NCBI GenBank assembly: GCA_022844125.1
Contig: JALHMI010000025.1
Coordinates: forward strand, 1-60,867
DNA: 60,867 nucleotides
Direction of reading: 5' to 3'
Source: Pirellulales bacterium
GTDB lineage: Bacteria; Planctomycetota; Planctomycetia; Pirellulales; PALSA-1355
The stretch's first letter is position 1. Every line of letters begins with the position of its first letter. A program made the translations under genes and the position numbers. Shown here piece by piece: positions 17,372-26,311 of this stretch. The notes under the pieces are model-generated. The model did not search any database and was not told where the DNA came from. It was given only the letters and a program-made list of their open reading frames with translations.

Positions 17372-20300
17372 ATGAGCCTGCTCTTGGCGGCCTGCTGTTT
17401 GTTCCTGCCAACGCTCGCGCTCGCGCAAGTGCAACTTCCCGAAGCCGCTTCGAGTGAGCGGATCGTGATTGCGGCCGATGGCGGAACGCGGACGCGCGAA
17501 GGGGTGTACGACGTCTACATCCTCGAAGGCAACTGCTACATCAATCAGGGTTTGACCTACGCGCGCAGCCAGCGCGCCGTGTTGTGGGTCGAGCAAGGCG
17601 GTCCGCTAGGAACTCCACCGCACAAGGTGCTCGCGTACCTCGAAGGCGACGTGGAGATCAACTATCAGGCGGACGCCAAGAACGGCCAGGGGCAAATTCA
17701 AGCGGCGGGCACTGCTACGCTCAAGGACAAGAGTTGGTTTGGTCGCTTCCACTCGACCTCACCGGTGGACGTGCGGCCGATAGCCTTTGCTCAGCCGCCG
17801 GCGGCCAAGCCGGAGATCTACTGGCGCGGCGCCGCGCACCTGGGACTTAGCCCGCCGGGACAAGTCGCGCCCGTGCAGTTTGCCGAACCGCTGCCGCAAG
17901 CACCCGTGGCTGTTGCTCCGCTGGCCACGCGGCGCGTACGCGTGCTGCCGCGCAGCCACAGCGACCTGAGCTTCGACGCCTTTCCGGCCGATCCGCAGAC
18001 CAACCAGGTGATTGCGATCGCCAAGAACGTGAACATCATCGTCGATGGTCTGGAGAACTTCGGCTCGGTCGACATCGAGGCGGACAACGTTGTGATCTGG
18101 ACCGAAGGCGACTTCCAGAACAATCCGAACGGTCAGGAGCAGGACCAAAATCGCCCGCTCGAGATTTACATGGAAGGCAACGTCGTCTTCCGCCAGGGCC
18201 AACGCACGATCTATGCCCAGCGAATGTACTACGACGTCCGCCGCGAAGTGGGTATCGTGCTCGATGCCGAAGTGATCAGTGACGCGCCAGGCTTCGACGG
18301 CAAGGTCCGCTTGCGGGCCGACGTCGTCCAGCAGTTGGCCCGCGACCGATTCCTGGCGCAGAACAGCTCGGTGACGACCAGCCGCCTGGGCGTGCCGACT
18401 TACGAGCTGCGCAGCCAGACAATCACCTACGAGGACATCCAGCATCCGAAGATCAACCCGTTCACGCAGATGCCGGAAGTCGATGCGGCGGGTGCCCCGG
18501 TGGTGGAACACCAGCAGCTCGTGACGAGCCGGAACAACGTCGTGCACCTGCTGGAGACCCCGGTCTTCTACTGGCCGTTCTTTGCGACGAATCTTGAGCA
18601 GCCAAACTTCTTTATTGACGACATTCAGATCAAGAACGACCAGGTGTTCGGTACGCAGATCCTGACCGACATCAATATGTACCAGGTGCTGGGGATGCGC
18701 AACCCGCCGCCTGGCACGAAGTGGATCGCAAGCGCCGACTACCTCAGCAAGCGCGGGTTCGGCTACGGCACGACGTTCAACTACGAGCGGCAGTCGCTGT
18801 TCGATCTGCCCGAGAACACCGGTGGGTTTCTTGACGCCTGGGCGATCAAGGATCACGGTCTCGATAACCTGGGTCTCGAGCGCCGGGCTGTGCCGCCAGA
18901 GAAGAGCTATCGCGGCCGCGTGCTGTTCCAGAACAGGACCTACCTGCCGAACAACTTCCAGTTGACCGGCGAAGTCGGCCTGATCAGCGACTTCAACTTC
19001 CTGGAACAGTACTTCGAGCGGGAATACGATCAGCTCAAAGACCAGACGACCGACTTCGAACTCAAGCAGTATGTCGACAACAGCACCTGGAGCGTGGTCG
19101 GCTCGGTGCGGCTCAATCCGTTCTTTACGGAGACGGAATGGCTGCCGCGCGTGGATCATTTCTGGATTGGCGAGCCGCTGCTCGGCGACCGGCTCACGTG
19201 GTACGAACACACGAGCCTGGCGTTCGCCAGGTTCAAAAGCGCCCAGGCGCCGACCGATCCCTCGCAGGCCGCACTCTGGGGTCCGCTGCCGTGGGAAGAG
19301 CCCGCCAACAGCACGCGCGTGGGCGAACGGCTGGCCACGCGGCACGAAATCGACATGCCCTTCGAGCTGGGCGCGTTCAAGTTCAATCCCTACCTGCTGG
19401 GCGAACTGGCCCGCTGGGGCGAGAACCTGGACTTCGATCCGGAAAATCGCGCTTATGGCGCCGCCGGCATCCGGGCGAGCACCTCGATGTGGTCGGTGAA
19501 TCCGGAAGTCAAAGACGAACTCTTCAATGTGAACGGGCTGGCGCACAAGGTGGTGTTCGACACCGACGTGTTCTATGCCCAGAGCACACAGGATCTGGAC
19601 ACGCTGCCACTGTACGACCAGATCGATGACAATAATATTGAAGCGTATCGCCGCTGGTTCCCGTTCTTCGATTTTGGCGGTCCGCCGCCGGTGCCCACCC
19701 GGTTTGACGAACGCTACTACGCCTTGCGGCGCGGGCTGGGCAGTTACGTGGCTTCACCGTCGCTGGAAATCGCGGACGACTTGTTCGCGGCCCGACTCGG
19801 GGCGCATCAACGGTGGCAAACCAAGCGCGGCAACCCGGCGAATCCGCACATCGTGGATTGGATCACGTTCGACGTGGATGCCACGCTGTTCCCGAACCCC
19901 GATCGCGACAATTTCGGCGAAGTGATCGGCCTGGTGGACTACAACTTCAAGTGGCACGTGGGCGACCGGACCACGCTGGTCTCGGACGGGTATTACGACT
20001 TTTTCCAGACGGCGGGCAAGTATACGTCGATCGGCGGGTTCCTGAATCGTCCGCCGCGCGGCTCGCTCTACCTGGGCTTCCACTCGCTGGAAGGACCGAT
20101 CGCAAGCAACGTAATCGCCTTCAATTACAGCTACCGGATGAGCCCCAAGTGGCTCTCCTCGTTCGGCACGACGTTCGACTTCCACAATTCGCGGAACATC
20201 GGTCAGAACCTGATGCTGACCCGGATCGGCGAATCGTTCCTGACGAGCATCATCGTGAACGTCGACACGAGCAAGGACAACATCGGCGCGACGTTCGCGA

Positions 20301-20383
20301 TCCAGCCGCGGTTCCTGCAAGGCCGGATGGGCGTGGCCACGCCGATGTCCGTGCCGCTCGCCGGGCTGTATGGATTGGAGTAG
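17372..20383 (+). CDS. LptD/OstA-like outer-membrane assembly protein
   Basis: About 1003 aa with a signal peptide (MSLLLAACCLFLPTLALAQ). After a periplasmic OstA-like beta region come LIVDG-type segments such as VDIEADNVVIWTEGDFQ and IYMEGNVVFRQGQRTIYAQR, characteristic of the LptA/LptC/LptD jellyroll. The rest (about residues 400-1003) has the alternating aromatic/polar strands of a beta-barrel (LQHPKINPFTQMP, ETPVFYWPFFATN, YEHTSLAFARF). In Gram-negative bacteria LptD inserts lipopolysaccharide into the outer leaflet, and planctomycete homologues are usually longer. The frame extends to a TTG at 17204, but ATG 17372 starts the signal peptide. No LptE or LptA is nearby. The leader follows the promoter at 17131. 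Confidence 0.82.
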   Translation: MSLLLAACCLFLPTLALAQVQLPEAASSERIVIAADGGTRTREGVYDVYILEGNCYINQGLTYARSQRAVLWVEQGGPLGTPPHKVLAYLEGDVEINYQADAKNGQGQIQAAGTATLKDKSWFGRFHSTSPVDVRPIAFAQPPAAKPEIYWRGAAHLGLSPPGQVAPVQFAEPLPQAPVAVAPLATRRVRVLPRSHSDLSFDAFPADPQTNQVIAIAKNVNIIVDGLENFGSVDIEADNVVIWTEGDFQNNPNGQEQDQNRPLEIYMEGNVVFRQGQRTIYAQRMYYDVRREVGIVLDAEVISDAPGFDGKVRLRADVVQQLARDRFLAQNSSVTTSRLGVPTYELRSQTITYEDIQHPKINPFTQMPEVDAAGAPVVEHQQLVTSRNNVVHLLETPVFYWPFFATNLEQPNFFIDDIQIKNDQVFGTQILTDINMYQVLGMRNPPPGTKWIASADYLSKRGFGYGTTFNYERQSLFDLPENTGGFLDAWAIKDHGLDNLGLERRAVPPEKSYRGRVLFQNRTYLPNNFQLTGEVGLISDFNFLEQYFEREYDQLKDQTTDFELKQYVDNSTWSVVGSVRLNPFFTETEWLPRVDHFWIGEPLLGDRLTWYEHTSLAFARFKSAQAPTDPSQAALWGPLPWEEPANSTRVGERLATRHEIDMPFELGAFKFNPYLLGELARWGENLDFDPENRAYGAAGIRASTSMWSVNPEVKDELFNVNGLAHKVVFDTDVFYAQSTQDLDTLPLYDQIDDNNIEAYRRWFPFFDFGGPPPVPTRFDERYYALRRGLGSYVASPSLEIADDLFAARLGAHQRWQTKRGNPANPHIVDWITFDVDATLFPNPDRDNFGEVIGLVDYNFKWHVGDRTTLVSDGYYDFFQTAGKYTSIGGFLNRPPRGSLYLGFHSLEGPIASNVIAFNYSYRMSPKWLSSFGTTFDFHNSRNIGQNLMLTRIGESFLTSIIVNVDTSKDNIGATFAIQPRFLQGRMGVATPMSVPLAGLYGLE

Positions 20384-20408
20384 GCTCTTCTGAAGCAATG
20401 CGGAGAGA

Positions 20409-20869
20409 TTAACCGCAGAGGACGCGGAGGTACGCAGAGGAAAGACAGAGGAAAGACAGAGGAAAGAGGGAAAGAATGCGTGGGAGGAGTGAGCATGCCT
20501 TATTTGCGAGTCGGACAATGCCATCTTTCAAATGCTCGACGTGGAAGTTAATGAGCAGGCCGACGCGTTTGTCGCTCAGCTTCAGGTAAGAGAGAAGCTG
20601 GGCGTGGTGGACGGGCAACACTTTCTCGATCGCCTTGACTTCAACGACGACTAGATCTTCGACCAATAGATCAATGCGATAGCCCGCCTCGATCACGACG
20701 CTTCCGTAGCGAATTGGCAGATCAACCTGTGCCAACACTTTCAGCCACGGGAGTGCAGTTCAAACAAGAGGCACTTCTCGTAAGCCGACTCCAGAAGCCC
20801 CGGTCCCAGCGCTATGTGCACTTTCATCGTAGCATCGATGATCTGCCCAGTGATCTCATTCACTTCCAT
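20409..20869 (-). pseudogene. GxxExxY protein (PD-(D/E)xK nuclease fold), frameshifted
   Basis: Reading from ATG 20869 gives [20 protein letters not shown] and then the name-giving motif GLLESAY. The frame stops at 20741-20743, but one extra base there would continue into KVLAQVDLPIRYGSVVIEAG, RIDLLVEDLVVVEVKA and HHAQLLSYLKLSDKRVGLLI in the other frame. A single-base deletion is therefore the simplest explanation, near 20745-20752. The Asp of RID and the Glu and Lys of EVK fit the catalytic PD-(D/E)xK pattern. The last 25 or so residues are translated from the left repeat arm and end at its TAA. An assembly error is the alternative to a true mutation. Such proteins are common in environmental bacteria, with no settled function. 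Confidence 0.75.
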
Positions 20870-20938
20870 ACTCTTCTTCCCCCTAGTTCTTGATCCTCTG
20901 TGCTCCCCTCTGCGTACCTCCGCGTCCTCTGCGGTTAA
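20409..20938. mobile_element. Inverted-repeat-bounded element carrying a GxxExxY nuclease gene
   Basis: Thirty-base arms at 20409-20440 and 20905-20938 (core CCGCAGAGGACGCGGAGG) are exact reverse complements and enclose about 465 bases. That interior is a decayed GxxExxY gene. The left arm is followed by two perfect copies of AAAGACAGAGG and a partial third. The element lies between the convergent ends of the LptD-like and hydrolase genes, and a TTAA sits at each outer edge. Whether it moves is inference; no target duplication was established. Confidence 0.6.
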
Positions 20939-21819
20939 TTTATCTGCCTCAAAAAATCATCGATCGCGCGGATTGCTTCGGGAGTGCGCTGGTCGTTGTG
21001 GTCGCCGCGGGGGATCGTAACGAACGTCTTCGGCTCGTTCGCGGCGGCGAAGAGTTGCTGGCCGATCGAGTACGGAATGATCGTGTCGGCATCGCCGTGC
21101 AGTTGCAGCAGGGGGCCGTGGTACTGGCCGATCTTCGCCGCTGAATCCAGCCGCGTGCGCATCAGCATTCGCACCGGTAGCCAGGGATAGTGGTACGCCG
21201 CCACGTCGGGCAGAGACGTGAACGTGTTCTCCAGGATCAAGCCGCGGGCACCATCGTGCGCGGCCAGATCGACCATCACGCCGCCACCGAGCGACTCGCC
21301 CATCAGAACGATGTCCGTTTCGCCCACGCGGGCTTTCTCAGCCAGCCATTTGCGCGCGGCGCGGGCATCGGCCAGGATGCCTTGTTCACTCGGTTCGCCG
21401 CTGCTGCGGCCATAGCCGCGATAGTCGAACGCCAGCGTGGCAACGCCGAGTTCGTGCAACTCTTGCAGCAGGTCGTAACGATGGCTGATGTTGCCGGCGT
21501 TACCGTGAGCGAACAGCAGCACGGCGCGCGGACTGTCGTGCGGCACATACCAGCCGTGCAGCTTCGTGCCGTCGGTTGCAGTAAACCAGGCATCCTCGAA
21601 CTCGAGACCTGGTGGATCCCAGAAGCCGTCGGGATAGACCGACGGAAAGAAGATCATGGAATTTTCCATAAGCATCATCAACAGCACGATGGTGACATAC
21701 ATTGAAACCAGGAACAACGCAAAACGCCGCAGCACGCTCATCCGTCGGCGCGGCAAGGCTTGCCGAGAAGGTGCGGCTGGCGGTGCTTCGCCGGAACGAG
21801 AGTCTTCGGGCTGGATCAC
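20935..21819 (-). CDS. Membrane-anchored alpha/beta hydrolase
   Basis: About 294 aa. One N-terminal TM helix ([20 protein letters not shown], about residues 33-52) leads to a hydrolase domain of the BEM46/YfhR type. It shows the oxyanion-side HGNAGN (about 105-110), the nucleophile elbow GESLGG with Ser176, Asp245 in HGDADTIIP, and His274 in GDHND. The GTG at 21819 overlaps the stop of the upstream P450 as GTGA, which supports coupling; an ATG at 21741 is the alternative. The stop codon TAA lies in the TTAA at the edge of the right arm of the adjacent inverted-repeat element. Likely role: esterase or lipase facing the periplasm; the substrate is unknown. Confidence 0.82.
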   Translation of the reverse strand: MIQPEDSRSGEAPPAAPSRQALPRRRMSVLRRFALFLVSMYVTIVLLMMLMENSMIFFPSVYPDGFWDPPGLEFEDAWFTATDGTKLHGWYVPHDSPRAVLLFAHGNAGNISHRYDLLQELHELGVATLAFDYRGYGRSSGEPSEQGILADARAARKWLAEKARVGETDIVLMGESLGGGVMVDLAAHDGARGLILENTFTSLPDVAAYHYPWLPVRMLMRTRLDSAAKIGQYHGPLLQLHGDADTIIPYSIGQQLFAAANEPKTFVTIPRGDHNDQRTPEAIRAIDDFLRQIN

Positions 21820-23195
21820 GATGGACGCTGCCCGGTGAGGGCCGGCTCGCTGCGCCGGGTGAGCGAAACTCGCAGTCCACCGCGGGGGCGAATCGCAATC
21901 AAGGGTTCCGGCACGACTTCCCCCTGCCCCGGCGCGAGCTTAACGCGAAACTTGCGCAGGATAGTCGCCAGGATCAGCACCATCTCCATCGTGGCAAACG
22001 CAGCCCCGATGCAGATCCGCGGACCGCCGCCAAACGGAAAGTAAGCATACGGCGGAATCTCGTCCACGCGGCCCGGCGCGAATCGCTCTGGTTCGAACCG
22101 CTCGGGATGGGCGAACCAGCGCGGATCGCGCTGCGTCGCCCAGGGGAATGTATAGAGCCAGGCGCCGCGCGGAATCTTGTAACCATCGAGTTCGAGCGGT
22201 TCGACTACCTCGCGCGGAATCAGCGACCACGTGGGCGGATACAGTCGCAGCGATTCCTTAATTACCAGCTCCGTGAGCGGCAGCCGCGCGACGTCGGCAT
22301 AGGTCGGATCGCGGTCGGGTAGAACCTCGTCAATCTCAGCGATGAGCTGCGACTCGATGTGTGGGTGGCGGGCGATCAGGTACCAGATCCACGAGAGCGC
22401 CGCGGCGGTGGAGTCGTGCCCCGCGTTGAAAAGCGTGATCGCTTCGTCGAGGGCCTGGGCGTCGGTCATTCCGCCGCCCCCCTCCTCCTCGTCGACGGCC
22501 AAGAGCAACATGGAAAGCAAGTCGCCGCGATCTTCGCCCGAGGCTCGGCGCTCGCGGATGATGCCGGCCACGAGTCCGCGAATGGTGCCGATCGCCCAGC
22601 GCTTGCGGCGCTTGCTCGGCAGCGGCAGCCAGTCTGGCAGGTGCACGGGATAGCCCGACTCGCGGAAGACCATTTCCGAAAGCGTGTGGACGGCGCGGCC
22701 AAGTTCGGCGGCGCGGCCTTCGAGCTCGACGCCGAATAGCGTCTTGGCAATGATCGGCAGCGTGAGCCGCGTCATTTCGTCGGCGATGTCGAGCGAGACG
22801 CCGCTTTGCCAGGTGTCGAGCATGCGGCGTGTGTAATGGACCGTCACTTCGCTGTAGATGTCGAACCGCCTGGTGCTGAAGGCGGGCTGCATCAGCCGGC
22901 GCTGCCGGCGCCAAAAGTCGCCATCGCTGAGCACGAGGCCATTGCCGTCGATCTGCCGCAGGGGGCGAATCAGCATCTCCGGCCGGCGAAAATGCTTGTG
23001 TCGGGTAACAAGCACTTCGCGCACCAGGTGCGGCGCGAACATGAAGTACGTGCGGACGGGCCCAAATCGCATGTAGGCCAAATCGCCGTACTGGCGGGCG
23101 GCGTCGGTAATGAACTCCAGCGGATCGGCCCGAAAGCGACGCAGCAGACTGATGCCGAGCAAACCGTCCTGCGGTCCGGGAGGATAAGTGGCCAT
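21816..23195 (-). CDS. Cytochrome P450
   Basis: About 459 aa, soluble, with all core motifs: proline-rich start (MATYPPGPQDG), C-helix WRRQRR near residue 95, I-helix AGHDST (258-263), ExxR as ESLR (314-317), PERF (364-367) and heme loop FGGGPRICIG (388-397) with Cys395 as axial ligand. P450s hydroxylate fatty acids, terpenoids or other hydrophobic compounds, and need a ferredoxin or flavodoxin reductase, which is not encoded here. Translational coupling to the membrane hydrolase suggests a joint lipid or ester pathway. About 35 percent of positions appear shared with the second P450 at 26312, judged by eye. Confidence 0.92.
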   Translation of the reverse strand: MATYPPGPQDGLLGISLLRRFRADPLEFITDAARQYGDLAYMRFGPVRTYFMFAPHLVREVLVTRHKHFRRPEMLIRPLRQIDGNGLVLSDGDFWRRQRRLMQPAFSTRRFDIYSEVTVHYTRRMLDTWQSGVSLDIADEMTRLTLPIIAKTLFGVELEGRAAELGRAVHTLSEMVFRESGYPVHLPDWLPLPSKRRKRWAIGTIRGLVAGIIRERRASGEDRGDLLSMLLLAVDEEEGGGGMTDAQALDEAITLFNAGHDSTAAALSWIWYLIARHPHIESQLIAEIDEVLPDRDPTYADVARLPLTELVIKESLRLYPPTWSLIPREVVEPLELDGYKIPRGAWLYTFPWATQRDPRWFAHPERFEPERFAPGRVDEIPPYAYFPFGGGPRICIGAAFATMEMVLILATILRKFRVKLAPGQGEVVPEPLIAIRPRGGLRVSLTRRSEPALTGQRPS

Positions 23196-23375
23196 CGCGG
23201 TCGATTCCCCTGGGCGGTGGCGGAATGCGTGTCGGCCTCGCGCTTGGCAATTCTTACGGGCGCGGCACGCGATAGCAGCAACCGCCGTCCATTATAGCGT
23301 TGGCGCGGCGGAGACCAATCGTGCGAGAGCTGCTTGGATCACAACCAGCAACGAGTCTACGTCAGAGAAATGAAA

Positions 23376-23410
23376 CGGCCGGTCGCATCTAAGTTGAGAT
23401 GCGCCGGCCG
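23376..23410 (-). terminator. Terminator of the PEP-CTERM gene
   Basis: CGGCCGGTCGCATCT and AGATGCGCCGGCCG form a 14-bp stem with a one-base bulge and a six-base loop, 55 bases after the PEP-CTERM stop. On the minus strand it is followed by TTTCATTTCT. It has the geometry of an intrinsic terminator. Confidence 0.65.
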
Positions 23411-23464
23411 TGTGATCGAGGGAAGCTTAAGCCTCTTCTCCCGAAATTTTCCGTGCTGGTTGCT

Positions 23465-24145
23465 TTAAGCGTTACGCTTGCGGCGACGGATCGCGTAACC
23501 GATGGCCAGGGTGCCCATGCCGAGCATGGCCCAGGTGGCTGGTTCGGGAACGATTTCCACGTGAGCACCAATGGCGCCCGGGAAGAACGGCCCTGGCGGA
23601 ACGACCGTGTTGAACACGACCGAGTATTCCTTGCCGCCGATGAACTGATTGGTAACCGGGCTAACCACGATATTGCTGAGGTTCACCTTGCGACCAGCGC
23701 CGATGGTGCCGCTGATCGTGCCCGTGACCTGGAAGACGCCGGTGCCATTCGGCACCCCGACGATGTCCGTCGGGTAGTCGGTAATCGTCAGGTCAAAGGT
23801 GAAGGGAATCAAAATGTTCTCAAGCGGCGTGGCATTGACCACCAGCGTGTCGATCAGGCCGAAGACGATATCCGTGCCGCCGCCGATGGCCACCAGATTC
23901 TCGGGGCCGACGGACTGCAGGCCGGTGAACTGAATGTCCGTTCCCAGGGCAGTGTCGAGGGTCACGTTGGCAGTGCCGTTACCGACGATGCTTGTGGGGG
24001 CGGGAACCACGGCTCCGAGCGTCACGTTCGTGCTGAACTGGAAAAAATCCGCGGAACTCTGACGGGCAAATCCAACGAGCGCGGTCAGCATGACGCAGGC
24101 GCCGATGACTCGCGGGATCAGGGGGTGCTTGGGGCAAAGTTGCAT
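23465..24145 (-). CDS. PEP-CTERM sorting-domain secreted protein
   Basis: About 226 aa. The N-terminal signal segment (VIGACVMLTALVGFARQSSA) is followed by a Thr/Val/Gly/Asn-rich beta protein. The C-terminus has the complete tripartite sorting signal: VPEPATW (PEP motif), a hydrophobic helix (AMLGMGTLAIGYAI) and the basic tail RRRKRNA. Such proteins are processed by an exosortase (EpsH-type) at the inner membrane and exported with exopolysaccharide; no exosortase gene is in this window. ATG 24145 follows AGGAACGAGTT. A hairpin terminator follows the gene, so it is likely monocistronic. The beta domain is not recognised. Confidence 0.88.
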   Translation of the reverse strand: MQLCPKHPLIPRVIGACVMLTALVGFARQSSADFFQFSTNVTLGAVVPAPTSIVGNGTANVTLDTALGTDIQFTGLQSVGPENLVAIGGGTDIVFGLIDTLVVNATPLENILIPFTFDLTITDYPTDIVGVPNGTGVFQVTGTISGTIGAGRKVNLSNIVVSPVTNQFIGGKEYSVVFNTVVPPGPFFPGAIGAHVEIVPEPATWAMLGMGTLAIGYAIRRRKRNA

Positions 24146-24644
24146 AACTCGTTCCTGTGCTATCGACTGGCTATGTGAATTTCGATGGTGCTGTCTACTG
24201 CTGTATCTGAATCCCGCCCGGAATTATTCACCTTGATGGTGAACGATAGCGAGGGGCTGATTGTTCGTGGAATGCCGGGCGCGTGAAGTTCGCCGGACGG
24301 CCTTGAGAAAGAGATCAAGGCGCACGACGAAACGCGTCAGGACAAGCGAACTAGGGATGAGAGCCCGAAGAGGGTTTCCGTCGACTCAGCGCAGTTCCGG
24401 TGCGCTAGCGAGGGCTCTCATTTCAGCATCATTAGCAAGAAGTACCCAAAGGGTGCTGGGCTCGGCCGAGATGCCTAATCTCTCGGAACCAAACCGTCAT
24501 GAACTGTCCCCCAATCTACACGAATCACGGGGCGTGTCAAGTAATGCGGAAAAATTTTTCTTGCAAATGGCTAGCACGGAGTTGCTGGAAGGGCCTGCGC
24601 GCAATGCACAAGATGCTTTCAGCAAACAGGTTGCGACGAATCAC
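24146..24644. other. Intergenic stretch without recognised gene
   Basis: About 500 bases between the PEP-CTERM start and the permease stop. It is slightly less GC-rich than its surroundings. A plus-strand open frame at 24261-24794 has no motif and runs into the permease on the other strand. I see no hairpin with a U-run and no RNA gene. Confidence 0.5.
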
Positions 24645-26249
24645 TCACTTGCTCCCCAAGGCCCTTGGCGAGTCCGAACTCCCGGGCGCCATGCCCTCGC
24701 TCGGACCTCGCAGGACGTCTTCCAGGAAGCTCTCAGGCGGCCCCCGGAACCGCTTCCGCTCGTAGGCCAGCCAGACAACGGCCGTCAGGGCTAGAGATCC
24801 CGCGATCGTCCACAGATTCTTGTCATTCGGCGGCTGTACCCCCACGAGCAAGATGATTCCGCAGCCCACCACCGACAAGATTGCCACCAGCCGGTACAGC
24901 GTGCCGCCCAGGTTCCACGGCCCCATGCGGGTCCAAGTCCGGCCGTAAGCGAACAGCCCCAGCGAGGTGGGAATCACATACGAGATGTAGAGAAAAATCG
25001 TACACGCGGCGGTGATCGTGGCGTAGGTCCCCGTATGCACGACGAACGCGACGGAGAGCAGCGCCACGGTCCAGATCGCGACTGCCGGCGTATGAAATCG
25101 CCAGCTCACACGGCGCAAGTGTGTCGACCACGGCAGTCCGCCGTCGCGTGCAAAGGCGTACGCCATCCGCGAAGCTGAAGTGACGGTGGCCAGGCCGCAG
25201 AAGAACTGTGCGATCAGAATGCCCACCGCCAGAAGCTGCCAGAGCCGCGCAGGCAGTACCTGCGAGACGATCCAATGGAACGAGTTGCTCCCCTGAGCAG
25301 CGGCCTCATCCATGTTCGGAATCGCCAGCACGACGGCTACGAGCATGATCCACCCGCAAACGCCCGAAACCGCGACCGACCGCACGATGCCACGCGGAAC
25401 GTGATGCGCGGCGCCGATCGTCTCCTCGGCGGTGTGGGCCGAAGCGTCGAAGCCAGTGATCGTGTAGGCCGGCAGCAGGAAGCCGAGCAGGAACAGCCAG
25501 GCGAGGCTGCCGTTCTGCGGCCAGACGTCGCCGCCGGCGGCGCCGCTGTAGTTGGTGAACGTCAAGAGCTGGGCGAATTCCCACTGCGGAGCGCACCCCA
25601 GCATGGCCACGGTGAGCGCGGCCGCGACAAAGAGAATCCACCAGCCGCTGAAATCGACCAACAGCGACGTGAGCCGGATGCCCAGGTGATTGAGCAGCGC
25701 CTGGGCGACCGTGATTCCTAGCACGCCGGCAAGCTGCACCCAGAACTTCTGGTCATCGCTCCACTCGGCGACATTCAGCTTGAACAGACCATCGAAGAAC
25801 CTGAGGCCGAACTCGTAGGCGCCGACATTGATCGCGGCGAGCACGGTCACCAGGCCCGCCAGGTTGAACCAGGCCGTAACCCATCCCCAGCCGCGGCCGC
25901 CGAGGATTGCCGCCCAGTGATAGAGGCCACCGGCCGTGGGGAAGGCCGAAGCCACCTGCGCCATCGCCAGCGCCACGCACAGCGAAAGCAACGCGCAGGC
26001 GGGCCACGCCAAGCCGATCGACGCTCCGCCGACGCTGGAAAGCCCCAGCGGAAACGAGGTGATGCCGCCGGCGACGATGCAGATGATCGAGAGCGAGACG
26101 GCGAAGTTCGAGAACCCGCTCATCCGCCGCAGCAGTTCCTGACCATAGCCCAGGCTGTTGAGCAGGCGGATGTCCTGCTGGATCGTGTCGGCCTGAGCCT
26201 GCGATGCAGTGTCGCCGCGGTGCGGATCGATCGGTTCCTGATCAGTCAT
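24645..26249 (-). CDS. APC-superfamily amino acid permease
   Basis: About 534 aa with about 12 hydrophobic helices. The N-terminal block LNSLGYGQELLRRMSGFSNF followed by AVSLSIICIVAGGITS fits the GABA/choline permease-like group of the APC superfamily. The glycine-rich helix-1 region and FPTAGGLYHWAA are further family marks. It would import an amino acid or amine using a cation gradient at the inner membrane; the substrate cannot be told from sequence. It lies 62 bases downstream of the second P450, same strand, and could share its transcript. Confidence 0.85.
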   Translation of the reverse strand: MTDQEPIDPHRGDTASQAQADTIQQDIRLLNSLGYGQELLRRMSGFSNFAVSLSIICIVAGGITSFPLGLSSVGGASIGLAWPACALLSLCVALAMAQVASAFPTAGGLYHWAAILGGRGWGWVTAWFNLAGLVTVLAAINVGAYEFGLRFFDGLFKLNVAEWSDDQKFWVQLAGVLGITVAQALLNHLGIRLTSLLVDFSGWWILFVAAALTVAMLGCAPQWEFAQLLTFTNYSGAAGGDVWPQNGSLAWLFLLGFLLPAYTITGFDASAHTAEETIGAAHHVPRGIVRSVAVSGVCGWIMLVAVVLAIPNMDEAAAQGSNSFHWIVSQVLPARLWQLLAVGILIAQFFCGLATVTSASRMAYAFARDGGLPWSTHLRRVSWRFHTPAVAIWTVALLSVAFVVHTGTYATITAACTIFLYISYVIPTSLGLFAYGRTWTRMGPWNLGGTLYRLVAILSVVGCGIILLVGVQPPNDKNLWTIAGSLALTAVVWLAYERKRFRGPPESFLEDVLRGPSEGMAPGSSDSPRALGSK

Positions 26250-26311
26250 GTAGCGAACGCTGCTGATTGCCTGGGTGAGGCGCCGTCCGAGCGATTATCG
26301 CCCGCAGGCCC

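Noticed and set aside
17759-19546. Long minus-strand frame inside the LptD-like gene
   Set aside because: Shadow frame; it has no motif, while the plus strand has a signal peptide, promoter and barrel pattern.
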